A stretch of 64,000 nt of DNA from Phoronis australis (GCA_002633005.1 NMRA01000541.1:62001-126000); one strand, 5' to 3'; numbered from the stretch's first letter, positions 11,381 through 22,892 are shown. Numbers and translations are program-made. Notes: generated by a model from the letters alone, not told the origin.

Positions 11381-14300
11381 TCATATAGCTCTTGGAAAAC
11401 TGTTACCCCGAAGAAATGTGCAAAATACGAACGTCATTTACGGAAGGTTGTACCAGAAGTGATTCGTTGACGGCAGTGGAGCCGCCACGGGATAGTAAAA
11501 ACACGGTGATGTGCAATAGTTAGCTGAATGGAAAGCTGAAGCGGAAAAATTCAGAACACACATTTTCTATTCAGGAATTGAAATCTCTGTAGAATCAAAA
11601 ACAATTGACAACCAGGATTTATTGCGTCAGAAAACTTATCACGCCAGGAGAGAATTCTTTTCATGCCCGGAGACTACGTGGTCACCCATTATGCAATGAT
11701 GGCAATCCAGTGTGTACCTATACATTGGCATCTATTGTAAAACGTGGATTAGACGAAAGAAATTCAACTGCATTTCCAAGATAATATGTCTTGTCGGCAA
11801 GAGGTTGAACATTTAGCCCTTGTTTATACGTATAGTACGAACATTATCACTTTGAAGGATCAATGCTTGGGGATGGTGACGGGGTGTTCTGGCGTGTAAA
11901 GTTACTGACGTGGTAAGTTTTTGAACGTGGCTTATTAAATTTTCAGTTCGGTCGTATTTTATTTTGATCCTGAAGTGAAGAATTTTTGGTCCTCACTTGA
12001 TAAATTATAGGTGCTGATGTGATAAATTTCAGTCTTGACGTGGTGAATTTTAGTCTTTATTTGTTTTTTTTTTGGTCTTCTGTGTGAAAACAATCTCAAT
12101 GTATTGGATTGTTTTAATTCCTGCTTAAGTAAAATTTCTGGTTTTGAGATATTTATTTTTGGTCCTGGAGAGTTAACATGTTTTGCTTGGTTTTAATCTT
12201 GTATAGAAAATATATGTTGTTAAATGTTGCAAATTAGGCCTCCCATAAATGTGAGAGAGCAAGTTGTGTAGCAGCGTTCTGTGTAACTTCTTATATAAAT
12301 CTAGGTGTTCGTGATTTAGTAATACTATGAAAAATGAGTAGTTATGACTATGAAAAATGAGTAGTTGTGGATTCTTTTGAAATACTGTATCCTTTGTATA
12401 TGCCTGGTGTAGATGGCTCAGTGTGATATTATGTAAGCCTTATTATCCTCTATGGCTTAACAACTATATATCTTCATTCATGCCTAGAGGTACTCCCAGG
12501 ATCATCAAGCATGTGTGTGTATGTTTTTAGTCTAATGAGGCGTGCTTCGAATGTACAATTAGTAATCATACTTTTACAGTGGTTCATATCAAACGGATTC
12601 ATTAAATCCAGTAAATATTTTTGCAACTGCCGATCTGCATATTAGACATGTATATTGCATCATACCTCATCAGAGTAAAACTTGTTATCAATCATAGTAG
12701 AAACATTTATTTTTATCATTGCCACAAGACGTTAACAAACGCAGTCAGTGTCTGTAACTGTTGTGTCTACATTGCTGATGAATTAAAGTCGGTCTAATTC
12801 CATTTTTATATCACTGATTCATGCCAAAGGTTTGAAATTGCGCCCCCTTAAGAGTTTTGACTTGCCCTGGTGATCACTAGAATCCGATGCAATAAACTTA
12901 TAGAAGTTGTTTTTTAACCAGGGTAATAGAGCTGAAAATTTTGTGCGTTTTCGTTTGCGAGAGTGTTCTTTTTGAATCACTGGGTTAATAATTTTTACGC
13001 TCTACATGAAAACACAGACAAGTTTTTTAGGATTACCTGTACCAGGTTACCCCGAAAATATTATTTTCAAAGTTTTACCCCCTGGAGTATACGCGAAACG
13101 CCAACAATTGTGTTCTTACGCCAAAGGGCTCGGAAGGCTCTAGCCTTGGTACGAAGGTGTTTACTAAATTAAATATACAAATTTGCGCCGTTGTGGGTAA
13201 AAACTGACCGAATAAAATCTTCCTAGAATAATCTAAATTATTTACCAGCGTTGCAAAATTTGGTTTTCTACAATTATTCTGCTGCTAAAATTAGGGTATA
13301 ACCTTTTGCGTCGACTTTCGACGCAATGAAATATTGCGTCACCTATTAGTCAGTTTCTTTTTCCCAGATTCTTCAATCAAACGTTCTCCCTCGAGGTTGC
13401 GTAAACGTCAAGACAAATGATCAGAATTGGTTTCACTTCATTATATGTTTTTGGAATTTTGATATCAGTGAACCAAATTTTGCTGAGATGTTGTCACCAT
13501 ATAATGGGAGATGTCGAAAACATTTTGAAAGTGGCGCGTGTCACGAATGAACTCTTTTCAAAACGACGACATACGTTTTTTCGTTACAAAAGGCAGAGAA
13601 TTACGCAAGAAGATGACGTCGGATGTTTTTCGTTTAAACGGCCGTAACGGGCAACTTGAATGCCAATTGGCTTCCAGAGTTTGCATGCAAACTCGCCGGT
13701 CTTGAGCTCATGTTGATACAAGCTTTTCGACGAGGTGACAAGCGTACATGTAACTATCCGGGCTGTGTGAAATTTCGAGGTCTGTTTGAGCTCAATACGC
13801 AGTGGCACTTTGCTGTATTTTGAAAATAGTCTTCACAGCTAGCTGGCTAGATAGGAAGGCTCTAGCTTCGAAAAATTTTTTACTGCGAAAGTGACAACAA
13901 TTTCAGAATGATGATGGATGATGGATTACACTATAAACCGATCACAGTCTTCCGTTTTCATGCGCCCATGATTTAATATCGGCGCTATGTTCAAACCATT
14001 GTTTATATTGTTCCTAAAATAAACTTGGGTTCTATTGCTGTACCAACATATTAAGAAATTATACAGAAATAAACAATAATTATCTGTGGTAAAGCGCAAT
14101 ATACAGCGTGACGAAGTGATGATCAAGAGCAATAACGGATGAGCGCAAATGCGTGCTGCTTGTTGAGCAATCCGCGGCATGAAAACATTTGAGGTCGTAA
14201 AATATCCAGTGTTGTATTCTGATTTTTATGCAATTTTGCTGTAAATTTCAAATTTCGTGCTTGTTTTTATGCATAATGCACTGCATAAAAAGTCTGATAT

Positions 14301-14569
14301 CTAAAGTTAGAAATTATTTTTCCGCTATATCACTTAACGTTTGATTTTACCACGCCGTCATTAATTCAACATAAGGTATTCGGCTTGTGTAATGCCACGC
14401 ACTTCGTATTTGTAGGTTGATTCGATTTTACCTCCATTTAATAGTTGAACAAAATTTGATAAACCGATGTCAAGACCGGAGTTGCCACTGGTAAACGAAC
14501 AGCGAACAGTTAAATGTTTGTTTGTCCAAAGTTCACCCGCTAAGTCATAAAATGCTAATTGCCGACCAA

Positions 14570-14757
14570 GGACACGCTTAATCCGAATTGGTCGTCTACG
14601 CTAGGCGACCAATTAGCCGACTCAAGTGCCGACCACAGAGGCGACTAAGCAGACGGCTCCTAGCCGACCGTTGTTGGTCGGCTGGTGGTCGGCTAGACGA
14701 CCGGTCGACGGCCGGTCGTCGACTAATTTCCGACCGGTCGGCCAAAAATTCGTGATG
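14570..14757. repeat. Right subterminal GCCGACC array of B2
   Basis: The mirror of the left array, with repeated GCCGACC/GGTCGGC and the CCGACCGGTCGG palindrome immediately inside the right TIR. The same array is present at 37986-38158 in copy B3. Confidence 0.8.
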
Positions 14758-14766
14758 TGTGCTGTA

Positions 14767-15075
14767 CATGCCAGAATACGTTCTGCACATCAGTTTCGAT
14801 AACACCTTAGCATGCGTCAGCATAGGCAGTACGTCGTCCACTGTAGGAAGTTTGTAGTGCTCTCTAAGCAATGCCTGTTTCAGGGGTTGAGGATCTATGT
14901 ACAACTGCAGTTTGCCATTAGGTTTATGAACAGCGGTCATCTGACTCATCCACTCAGTAGATTCTGTTACGGGTACCAAGACTCAAAGGGCGACTAGGCG
15001 GCTGATTTCTTCCCTTACAGAATCCCGAAATGCAACAGGCAAATTTCTGAAGGGCAAAGCACGACGTTTTACATC
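14767..15075 (-). pseudogene. Gypsy reverse transcriptase, 5' part
   Basis: Minus-strand sequence reads PVTESTEWMSQMTAVHKPNG, then YIDPQPLKQALLREHYKLPT and VDDVLP, the first motifs of a gypsy reverse transcriptase. A one-base deletion near the B2 insertion (about 14790) shifts frame just before the strand with the first catalytic Asp. B2 interrupts the next codons. Confidence 0.75.
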
Positions 15076-15660
15076 TTAGGTCTCCGAGAGATGAGTGTTA
15101 CCCAGGTCACCGAGACGCATTGTTTCTTTCGTTACTTGAGATATGAAGTGGGGGTCATTGACTGTGATCAGATTCATATCGAGGACTGTCCTGAGTCCCA
15201 GTATACAGCACTTGTCATCAGGTACGACTACAAAAACTACATATTGGGTTAGGTTGGTGGATTCATTAAACACCGACAGAGTGGTTTCACCAACTGGTGT
15301 TACACGTGTGCCATTCCACATTACGAGATTACAGGTGGTTTGTCTAATATCGCCAGGCACTACAAATCCTTGGCCAATAATATTGATGTCAGCACCAGTA
15401 TTTAGCGAGAAGTGCACAGGGTTGCCATTTACCATGACTTTGGCGGTAATGCGAGGATTTTTGTCTCCAACTACAGTGAGCAGATATCCACCGTCACTCT
15501 CATCAGCGTCCATGTTGTGAATCTTACGAGCAGTTGGGCATTTCAATGAAAAATGATTTTGCTGATTGCAGCTAGAGCACGTTTTGCCCCACGCTGGACA
15601 ATCTGCCTTTCGCATACGATGCGTCAAACCGCAGAATTTTCAGGCCATAGGCGCTGACGT
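15076..15660 (-). pseudogene. Gypsy zinc knuckle and protease
   Basis: Shows the nucleocapsid-type pattern KFCGLTHRM, CPAWGKTC, CSSCNQQNHF typical of metazoan gypsy elements. An aspartic protease segment follows. The active-site loop reads LNTGAD rather than LDTGAD, so the catalytic Asp is Asn (codon AAT). A TGA stop sits where the first knuckle Cys is expected, near 15640. Confidence 0.75.
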
Positions 15661-16430
15661 GGCTGAAGTTTTGTGAGCAGGTTTTTTGGTAGTAGTTGCC
15701 CGTGTTGCCACAGGTTCAGGATGTAACGCCTTCACGTGTTCAGCTGCAGTCTCCGCCGTTTTGCAGAAAGGAATACATTTTTCCAGGGTTAGATTTGGCT
15801 CACACAGTAGTCGTCGTTGTGTTTCCTTGTCACTGATGCCTAAAACGATTCGATCTCTCAATATGGAGTTTGAGATTGAGTAGGGTAGTTGCATGTCTTG
15901 ATGAGGAGCCGGATTGCAGCTAGGAATTGCTCAAAATGTTCCTCATCCTCATGATTGCGTTGATTAAAGACGAAACGTTAGTAGGTTTCGTTAAGGTCAC
16001 CTACAGCAAAAGCATCAAACTTGGCATTTATGTCTGTAATAGGCTCTTCCGTGTCAAATTGAAAACCATTGTAGATCTTAAGTCCATCATCACCCACATC
16101 ATGTAATAGCAGAGCCACTTGATAGGGTCGAGGGTGTGCACTTATCTGTGATATGATGCAGTAGTTCTCCAATTTTGTTTGAAACGTTTCCAGTTATCCT
16201 TCGCGGACGGGCCTGATAGGTCAGGGGCAGATGGAGGATTAACGCCAGATACTGGTTTGGGAGGAATTGTGAGCGTTGGGGATCTACAGTACAACTAACA
16301 GGCACAGAAGGAGAACAGTAAGGCAGACTGTCCTGGCAGTCAACACACGGTCAGTAGTAATTCGTCAGACTCTGATGATTTAGACAATTAGCACAAATTG
16401 TCACTAGAGGGTTCTATGTACGATTAGTTA
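15640..16430 (-). pseudogene. Gypsy gag region
   Basis: Capsid-like sequence in several frames: RPYQVALLLHDVGDDGLKIY near 16080-16130, then a second part (ILRDRIVLGISDKETQRRLL) near 15800-15860. At least two frame changes occur. The 5' LTR lies just upstream. Confidence 0.65.
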
Positions 16431-16452
16431 TCCATATATGTTGCCACCACAT

Positions 16453-16603
16453 TGCGATAAGTGATTTTGTGTATGCAAAATTAGCATTTAAAGTAGAGCT
16501 TTTAAGTTCTAAACTTGATCTTTATTGAGGACGTAACAGACAGACAAAGTATGCAGTCAAGCGCCATCTATTGGAAGCTAAATAAACCAAGTATGCTGAA
16601 GCT
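16453..16603 (-). repeat. 5' LTR of the gypsy element
   Basis: Similar to the 3' LTR but about 12 bp short at its outer end. On the minus strand it ends TTATCGCA, followed by ATG and TGGTGGCAAC, which fits a tRNA primer-binding site starting TGG. Confidence 0.7.
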
Positions 16604-16604
16604 A

Positions 16605-16907
16605 TTGTATCCTTTGTATATGCCTGGTGTAAATGGCTCCATGTGATATTATGTAAGCCCTATTATCCTCTATGGCTTAACAACTATGTATCTCCATGTA
16701 TACCTGTAATAGAGGTACTCCCAGTATCATCACGAACGTGTATGTTTTTATTCTAATGAAGTGTGTTGCGAATGTACGATTTGTAGTCATACTTGTGCAG
16801 TGGTTTAAACAAACGGGTTCATTAAACCCAGTAAATATTTTTGCAACTGCCGATCTGCATTAGGCATGCATGTTGCATCACACCTCATCAGAGTTAAACG
16901 TGTTATC
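16605..16907. mobile_element. Element B, copy B1, right part
   Basis: Continues the B1 match interrupted at 7066 and corresponds to about 12385-12690 of B2. It stops near 16907, where DIRS-like coding sequence starts, so the right terminus of B1 is lost. Confidence 0.7.
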
Positions 16908-17311
16908 ATTCAACAAACAGTGGGCATTCTACCCATGGCCAACCGACTGGGCGGGCTTCATGGCAGACATGACGTTCTTAGAATTGGTCTCTGTAGTCTT
17001 AGCATTCTTTATTATGGGAGCTTCCTTTTCCAATAAGAATATCATTTTAAGGATAGACAATGAAGCCTTGGTCCACGTCATCAACCGCCAATCATCTAAA
17101 TCTAAGACTGTCATGCAACTCATTAGGCCCCTGTTCTCATTACCCCTACGTCATAATGTTGGCTTAAGAGCCAAACACGTGAGAGGTGTTGATAATTGTG
17201 TTGCCGATGCTATGTCCCGCAAACAGGTGGGAAGATTTCGTGGGTTGGCACCAGAGGCAAACGCGTCGCCAGAAACAATACCTCACCAATTCCAGCAACT
17301 TGATTATGTTT
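16908..17311 (+). pseudogene. DIRS/Ngaro-type RNase H fragment
   Basis: Reads MTFLELVSVVLAFFIMG, then IILRIDNEALVHVIN, HNVGLRAKHVRGVDNCVADA, MSRKQV, FRGLAPEANASP. The order of an acidic D-N-E-A strand, the V.N..AD..SR motif and the RFR.LAPEA tail is characteristic of the RNase H end of DIRS-group tyrosine-recombinase retroelements. The fragment is open for about 130 codons but lacks the reverse transcriptase and recombinase. It abuts repeat R on its right side. Confidence 0.7.
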
Positions 17312-17655
17312 GAGAGCCAAAAAGCTAATATGACTGGGGCCAATTATGAAATTCACACAAATTTTACAATGTATTCCAAAAAAAAATCTCTTTCAAAATC
17401 TGCAAATTTTGGAGCACATCTGCAAAAATTGGTACAACACATATTCATCATGTCTAATGAAAGTCTTGAAAATAAAACCTGTTAATTAACTTGATTACCT
17501 TTAAGAGTCAAAAAGCTATCATGACTGGGGCCTATAACGAAGCTCGCAAAAAATTACTATAATCAAACCAAAATCGTTTTCAAAATCTACAATTTTTGGA
17601 GCACATCTTTGAAACTTGGTACAGTACATATTAATAGTGTGTAATGAAAGTCTGT
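17312..17655. repeat. Repeat R, right block (two units)
   Basis: Two tandem units of about 170 bp, each with GAG/AAGAGCCAAAAAGCTA-type starts and TTTTGGAGCACATCT landmarks, matching the left block at 4577-4826. Confidence 0.6.
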
Positions 17656-17661
17656 ATCAGC

Positions 17662-17707
17662 CATTAGATATATATCTATATATATACATATATACGTATA
17701 TATATAC
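17662..17707. repeat. AT dinucleotide palindrome
   Basis: TATATATCTATATATATACA and following bases form an AT-rich, nearly self-complementary tract. Confidence 0.8.
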
Positions 17708-18575
17708 CCAGAATTGACTCAGCTAAAGTCAGATAAGATCATTAACTGCTGGGCTTCTCTAATTAAAAGCTGCCGTGTGCAACGGTTTTGTTTGTACAGT
17801 GCTATTCCCTGTGTTGAAAAGCAGTTGTTTTGGTGTCAAATTGTCTGTAATTAAAGCAACCTTACCCATGCGTTAAATGTTAGGCTAACCTCGCTTCCAA
17901 CATTTAAAACCCAACAATATGCTATCGCCTGCGCCTTTGTACTCGGTTGATTTGCTCCCGCAGCCGGACCCAGACTTGAGTCTGAGGCGGAAAATGGGCA
18001 ACAATTACAACAGTCTCATGACCAAAACTCGTAAAAAGGTGTCAATCACATATCCAGTGAGATCATGCTAATCAAAATGAAGAGCATCTGGCAAGGTAGG
18101 ATATTTATTTTCTCGCTTGAGTAACTCAGTGTGGGTACATGTATAGTTTTATCCAGCGTCGTTGGTCTAAATTATAATTTCCACTGATGTCTCTGGATTT
18201 TGAATCGCTACGGCTACCATGAACCAGCGTTTGAGTATTGCGTCAAGTTGTGCTACACTAGAGTTTTCCTATTGTGAAGTTTGTGAAATTTGTTGGCGTA
18301 CGATATTGACAAACACCAAAATAACATAAGCTTAGTACAAAGTAACACTTTTCAAACTAAATATTTTGTTATTCACAATCGAATGCTTTATACGGATGTT
18401 ATACGGATACTATCTCCTAATAGTATCCGGTAAGTTGGGACTTGCAAATAGGAATTGAAATCTACACTTTTTGAAACGTCAAATTTGTCGCAAGGTTTTT
18501 CAAACTAAGGTAATCACGAAGGCAATTTGGTACAGTAAACCTATTAGTTCGAATAAATAAAAAGGAATAGCTTAC
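17708..18575. other. Probable intron or 3' flank of the 18576-19333 exon
   Basis: No coding sequence recognised on either strand. It lies downstream of the donor of the minus-strand exon, so it would be intron if that exon is real. Confidence 0.35.
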
Positions 18576-19333
18576 CGTGGCGTCCGTTTCATGAATAACC
18601 TGTTTGATTCTGCTGTCTGACATCGACACGAACACATCGAGCGAAGTATCATGGATTTTCAGTTTAGATAGTCTGATGAAAATGCGGATTCCAGTTTCAC
18701 TCCAAAGTTTTTTTTCGACGGGTATTTCATTTGATGTTTCCTCAGTTTTAGCTCCTTCTTTCGTGAACCAGGTGACCTTATAACTGACCTGGCTTCCGTC
18801 GAGTACTTCAGGGTTAGAGTCAAAACTACATTGATGTGGAAAGCAATTTTTCGCTTTTACGGAGTGGCAAACTAAGACACAGCGTAGACTTACATTATCT
18901 GGCTCAACGTGGGGACAGAACTTAACTTTGAATTGCCTTTTGAACTGCGCTTTTAATTCTCCAAGGGCATATTTGTCCAATCCATTGTTCAACCCAATCA
19001 CATTTTCACAAAAATGGTGGCAATTATAGACCAAGTATCCATCAACAAGTCGAGGGTCATGATTTGTGATTTCAGTCACGATTCCTTTTGACTTGTGTAG
19101 AATGAAAAATTTGGCTGGATCACAGCTTTCAACGCCCACTTCTTTAAGAATGCTTTTCACGTTGACTTTAACTTGAACAGGAAGTTTTGCTTTCGAGTGG
19201 TCGAACTTGTTTACGCATATACGCTTGGACAACAGGTAAACAGACCCCCTCGGGAATTTTCTCTTGACGAAATCCATTAACAAAGGATGATCGACCTCTT
19301 CCAACTCAAAGTACACTCCCTCGGCAATAATTT
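18576..19333 (-). CDS. Large internal exon of an unrecognised protein
   Basis: On the minus strand an acceptor (tttaaattccag) precedes base 19333 and a strong donor (GTAAGC) follows base 18576. The 758 bp between is fully open in one frame: two bases completing an upstream codon, then exactly 252 codons. Frame length and splice signals support a real exon. The usual ATG is absent because the start is upstream. The protein is Lys- and Val-rich. It has Cys/His clusters (YNCHHFCENVIGL; FCPHV; LRCVLVCH; CFPHQCSF) in its middle and predicted beta-rich sequence near the end (VSYKVTWFTKEG; IRIFIRLSKLKIHDTSLDVF). I do not recognise the family. No further exon was identified. Transposon A1 lies 79 bp upstream and may separate it from its 5' exons. 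Confidence 0.6.
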
Positions 19334-19411
19334 CTGGAATTTAAATGATGAAACAAGCTTAACGACGTGACTTTAATCAGACAATTCAGTAGAAAAACAT
19401 AATACATTTAA

Positions 19412-22400
19412 TGGGGCTATTCGGAGAATTTTCTACGTGGTGTCGCTGCTGTACTAGTGGTGATTGAATTGCGCATGCGTTGCTGTCTGCATGTAAGCAG
19501 CTGGTAAAAACACAGATTGTCATCAAAATACGGCGTCGCGCAAAGCCTTATCATTGCTATTTTCCTTGGTGCAAGTCATCGACAGGTGGTCACAAATTAC
19601 CAAAAGACCTAAGGTTACTACATTTGCGGAGCATTACGGTCAAAAGGATCAACCAAATGACAAAAAGTGTGTGGATGCCGAAGCCCCTTTGGGAGACTAC
19701 AAAACGTAACTTGGTAAGTTTTTAGCAATCAAGTTTCTATCGACATCGTTCGGTGATGTTATCCCCACCAGTTACCCCACTGAATGGAACTAAGTGTTTC
19801 TTGTCGGAAACTCACCCAGGACGCGAATGCCGGGTAGGCTAGCAGCACATATTCACATATTGTCCTCCAGGGGTGGGAATGCACCCAATATAAGAGGTGT
19901 ATGGTCAGAAGTCAAGCGTGACTTTTTTTACAGCAAATTCTCTTCAAAGCTATGCTATGTCTAATAAAATTCTCTAGACGAGTGAGATTCCTTATTTTTT
20001 TGGCGGACTCAACCCCCAGGACTACCAGATTAGTTACTGAATTAACATGCATAAGCTATTCAGTAAACGTCATAACATTGCATTGGAATAAAAATGAATT
20101 TTTCTTTTTGAGGTCAGATGCACATTTTAGGTGTCGTAAAAACACAAATTATTAAATCATTTTAGCCTGTTTCACATAGTTTAATTCAGATCTTACATAA
20201 GATTTGTGTACAAAGATTATTATTTTCTACATATAAACGTGAAGATGAAACGTCAAGTATGTTCTGCCTTATTAAAGTAGTTTTGTCTTGTGTTTTCTTT
20301 ATAATTTGTTACTATTTCTCTGACTACTCTGTTACAGGTGAGAGAAAACGACTGAAAGCAGCCACCTGACCTTCTATTTTATCTTTGGACAAAGTGAAAA
20401 GCAATCCTTCAGAATGAACCTGAGAGAATTGAACATAATTCAGAAATTTAGCCCTTGATATGCCTGATTATGGACTCCATTGCGTGGGAAAATTACAATT
20501 GTTTTTAACAATGTTGTTTCTTTACATACTTTTCTTGCATGTGGAACTTTTGTTGAGGACAATTAAACACAAAACTTAAAATTGTTCAAAGGCCTTCTTA
20601 AGAAAGCTCTTAAACAATTACACACAAACAAATCATATGCAAAGAAAGAGAATACTTCATTTTGATTGCTGCACAATTACAGAGGTCAACAGGAAAACGA
20701 CAATTCGTAAGCGTAACCGCTAATCATTTTAGCTTTATAAAGAATAAGCACAAGTGCACTGTGTGGGGCTTTAAAACTAAGGAAATATTGTGGTTTCAAT
20801 AATTAGTGACAAACTTGCCTGTTGATGAAAAATTTATTCGATCATCAAAGTGTAACATTAACGGGATTTCTACTGACAATAAGGCAATCGATGCAGTCAC
20901 TGAATGTTATTTCCCCATAATGTGTACCAAATTGAAAAGTTTTTACCATTGATATAAAGTCTTACATCTGAAAGGAAAAGTTAATGTTACTCAGTGAGAA
21001 AGGACAGGTATTTGTACCAGATGTTTTTGGTTTTCATTTCACACAGATCTAGTTTCAATAGCCTATAGAAGCGCTTGTAAAAGGGTCCAGTTACGGCACG
21101 TGGCTTTCATCCAGGTAACCTCATTCAGCCTCAATTAGATCATTGGAGGTAAAAACAACAGCATATCACTTGACTCGTTTTGTGTCCAAAATCTGACCCT
21201 GAACTAGACCAGAGTGTCAATACGTCTTCTTTAGCTTCAATCCAGCATGTTTCTTCCAGGAAAGGAAGTAAACTATTGTCCACACATGACTTATTGCCTA
21301 CGAAAGGCCATCCTCACTAACGAGGCTGACTTGCATAGCACTCAGATACATGTATAGTACCTCTTCATACATGCGCGCGCTCAGCCATCAGTATGGGGGG
21401 CACAAATTCCTAACTTTTGTGGACCTTTTGGTAACAAAAGAGCGGGCGGAATAGAAAAAAAAACGGGAACACCACTGTGAATTGCGCGTTTGCGCATGTT
21501 TTATGGAGAATTTACTCGGACTTTTTGTCTCTGCTTCGACCTTTTGGCCCACTTCGGTCGAGCCCCCCCCCCTGGGTGCGCACATGTCATACACAAACAA
21601 CACGTTGTCTTATTGTAGCTTCGTACTGCGATTCACATTTCACCAGGGCAACTGACATGTACATTGTGCCATGCAGCACAAATTGTGTGTGGAAATGCTA
21701 TGGGAACTGAACGGAGTGACAAAGCTTGTTCGTTGTCTCCGATGAAGAAAGTAGGCTTTAACAACAGATCTACACTGGATGGGAAGATTTTGCTGGTTAG
21801 CTGCAGTCAACTGCTTAAAACAATTTATTTTCCATTCAGGGTTGATGCAGAAGCGATGCGTAAATCCTCTGCACGGTACAAGCCCTCAAAACTAAAAGCC
21901 AAAGGTCACGTGAAAACAGACATGATACATTTTCATTTTAACATGTAATAAATTTCCGGAAGACATAGGATAGGGTGTAAACAATAGTCTAATGAATATT
22001 TACGTACCCTTTGCCATGGCATTGGGCTTGGATTGTAATCTCACTAACCAATATCGAGTTAAACACTCAGCATTCATTGATGTAACTGTCACTGATAAAC
22101 CTGTTAGAAATCATTCCAAACAATAATACTGCATTGATGTACGAAAACATCCCGAGTGCTACGTCAAGTATCGTAACAGGCATCACAACAAACAAAGATT
22201 AACCCGACTGGCGACTGCCGCGAAGTCGACATCGGCGAGTATCTCAGTTAACAGGCATTGGTAGAATAAACATGGAATAATCGTTAAAATGATCAAAAAC
22301 CTTATCTTTGTATCAGGTCGTGCTTACTTTCTCTCATAGAAGCATCCTTTTTACGCAATCTCAGATTCAGTTGGCACGCCCACAGGGCATTTCACTATGC

Positions 22401-22478
22401 ATTTAAAGGGCTCGCGAAATCTATCACCACTAGTACATGCGCGCCGTCTAGTTAATGTAAATTTTCCGAATAGCCCCA
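19412..22478. mobile_element. Element A, copy A1: 3.07-kb TIR transposon with THAP-like exon
   Basis: The left end TGGGGCTATTCGGAGAATTT is repeated inverted at the right end (one mismatch in 20). A second inverted block with GTACTAGTGGTGAT lies about 45 bp further in at each end. A second copy ends at 48522 with the same terminus. Flanking bases do not show a clear target duplication. A THAP-like exon near the left end suggests a P-like or Kolobok-like transposase origin. The remaining interior (about 19714-22400) has no long frame, so it is probably decayed or non-autonomous. Confidence 0.7.
19480..19713 (+). CDS. THAP-like exon inside transposon A1
   Basis: An open frame with HCYFPWCKSS, then HKLPKD and, after a gap, VWMPKPLWETTKRNL, followed directly by a strong donor GTAAGT (19714). 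The spacing resembles a THAP zinc finger: a first Cys pair, the L/F-P-K-D step, then W.P.....TTKR before the final Cys-x-x-His. That last pair would have to be in the next exon, which I could not find. The central Trp of classical THAP domains is not obvious. Frame and start are uncertain because the upstream part has no clear ATG. Confidence 0.35.
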
Positions 22479-22892
22479 ACGAAACTTCCAACATAAACAA
22501 ACGTTTACACACAAACAATGCTAAGTATCATAACTTGGTCGACCACTGTCCATGTGGCACCCAAACTAATATTACTGACTCAGAGTGCAGCTTAAAAGTT
22601 CAAACACATCGTGCACATTCACTTGTGGTCAGTGCCTTCCGTTCAGCATCCGATTTTGAACACCATCATCTCGCGGACCCATTTTTTGCTGAGTGTTAAA
22701 AGTCTTCACGGTCGGCAAAAAGGTTCCACATTCTCTGAAAGCTTCTAGACACGTCAGCACGCTGTCACGTCTGACTCTCGACTGTTGCACCCAGGTCGAA
22801 CATTTGAATGCACTTGGCCAACACAACAGTTCATTTAGATATAAATGTTCCGGCAAAAGTCGCTGAAAACTGACACCGGTGACGTAACAGAC
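22479..22892. other. Flank between elements A1 and E
   Basis: Unique-looking sequence. A 75-codon minus ORF (22629-22856) could be host exon sequence, but it has no recognised domain or convincing splice pair. Confidence 0.3.

Larger units (their letters stand above)
9629..14764. mobile_element. Element B, complete copy B2 (5.1-kb TIR element)
   Basis: Both ends carry the same inverted repeat, starting CAGCACACATCACGAATTTT and running on for more than 50 bp, flanked by TA on each side (9627-9628 and 14765-14766). Excising it and one TA rejoins the reverse transcriptase reading at the expected residues. A TA target duplication with CAG-type termini suggests the Tc1/mariner-like group, but no transposase is readable, so it may be non-autonomous or decayed. 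Internal sequence is noncoding apart from a broken lysine-rich frame at 11129-11380. Confidence 0.85.
7067..16603 (-). mobile_element. Ty3/gypsy LTR retrotransposon, interrupted by B2
   Basis: A minus-strand element bounded by short similar direct repeats. Gag-protease sequence lies at 14767-16430 and reverse transcriptase, RNase H and integrase at 7262-9626. The 5.1-kb B2 element splits the reverse transcriptase. Without B2 it is about 4.4 kb, a normal size for an envelope-less gypsy. Several frameshifts and stops show it is dead. Its flanks rejoin within element B1, with ATTGTA at both sides. Confidence 0.85.

Noticed and set aside
15143-15520. 125-codon plus ORF
   Set aside because: Antisense to the gypsy protease region, which has clear motifs.
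21560-21575. Poly-C run and the one near 42921
   Set aside because: Simple homopolymers, possibly of uncertain length in the assembly.
22629-22856. Minus ORF as the upstream exon of the 18576-19333 gene
   Set aside because: No matching donor and no domain. It would only be a guess.
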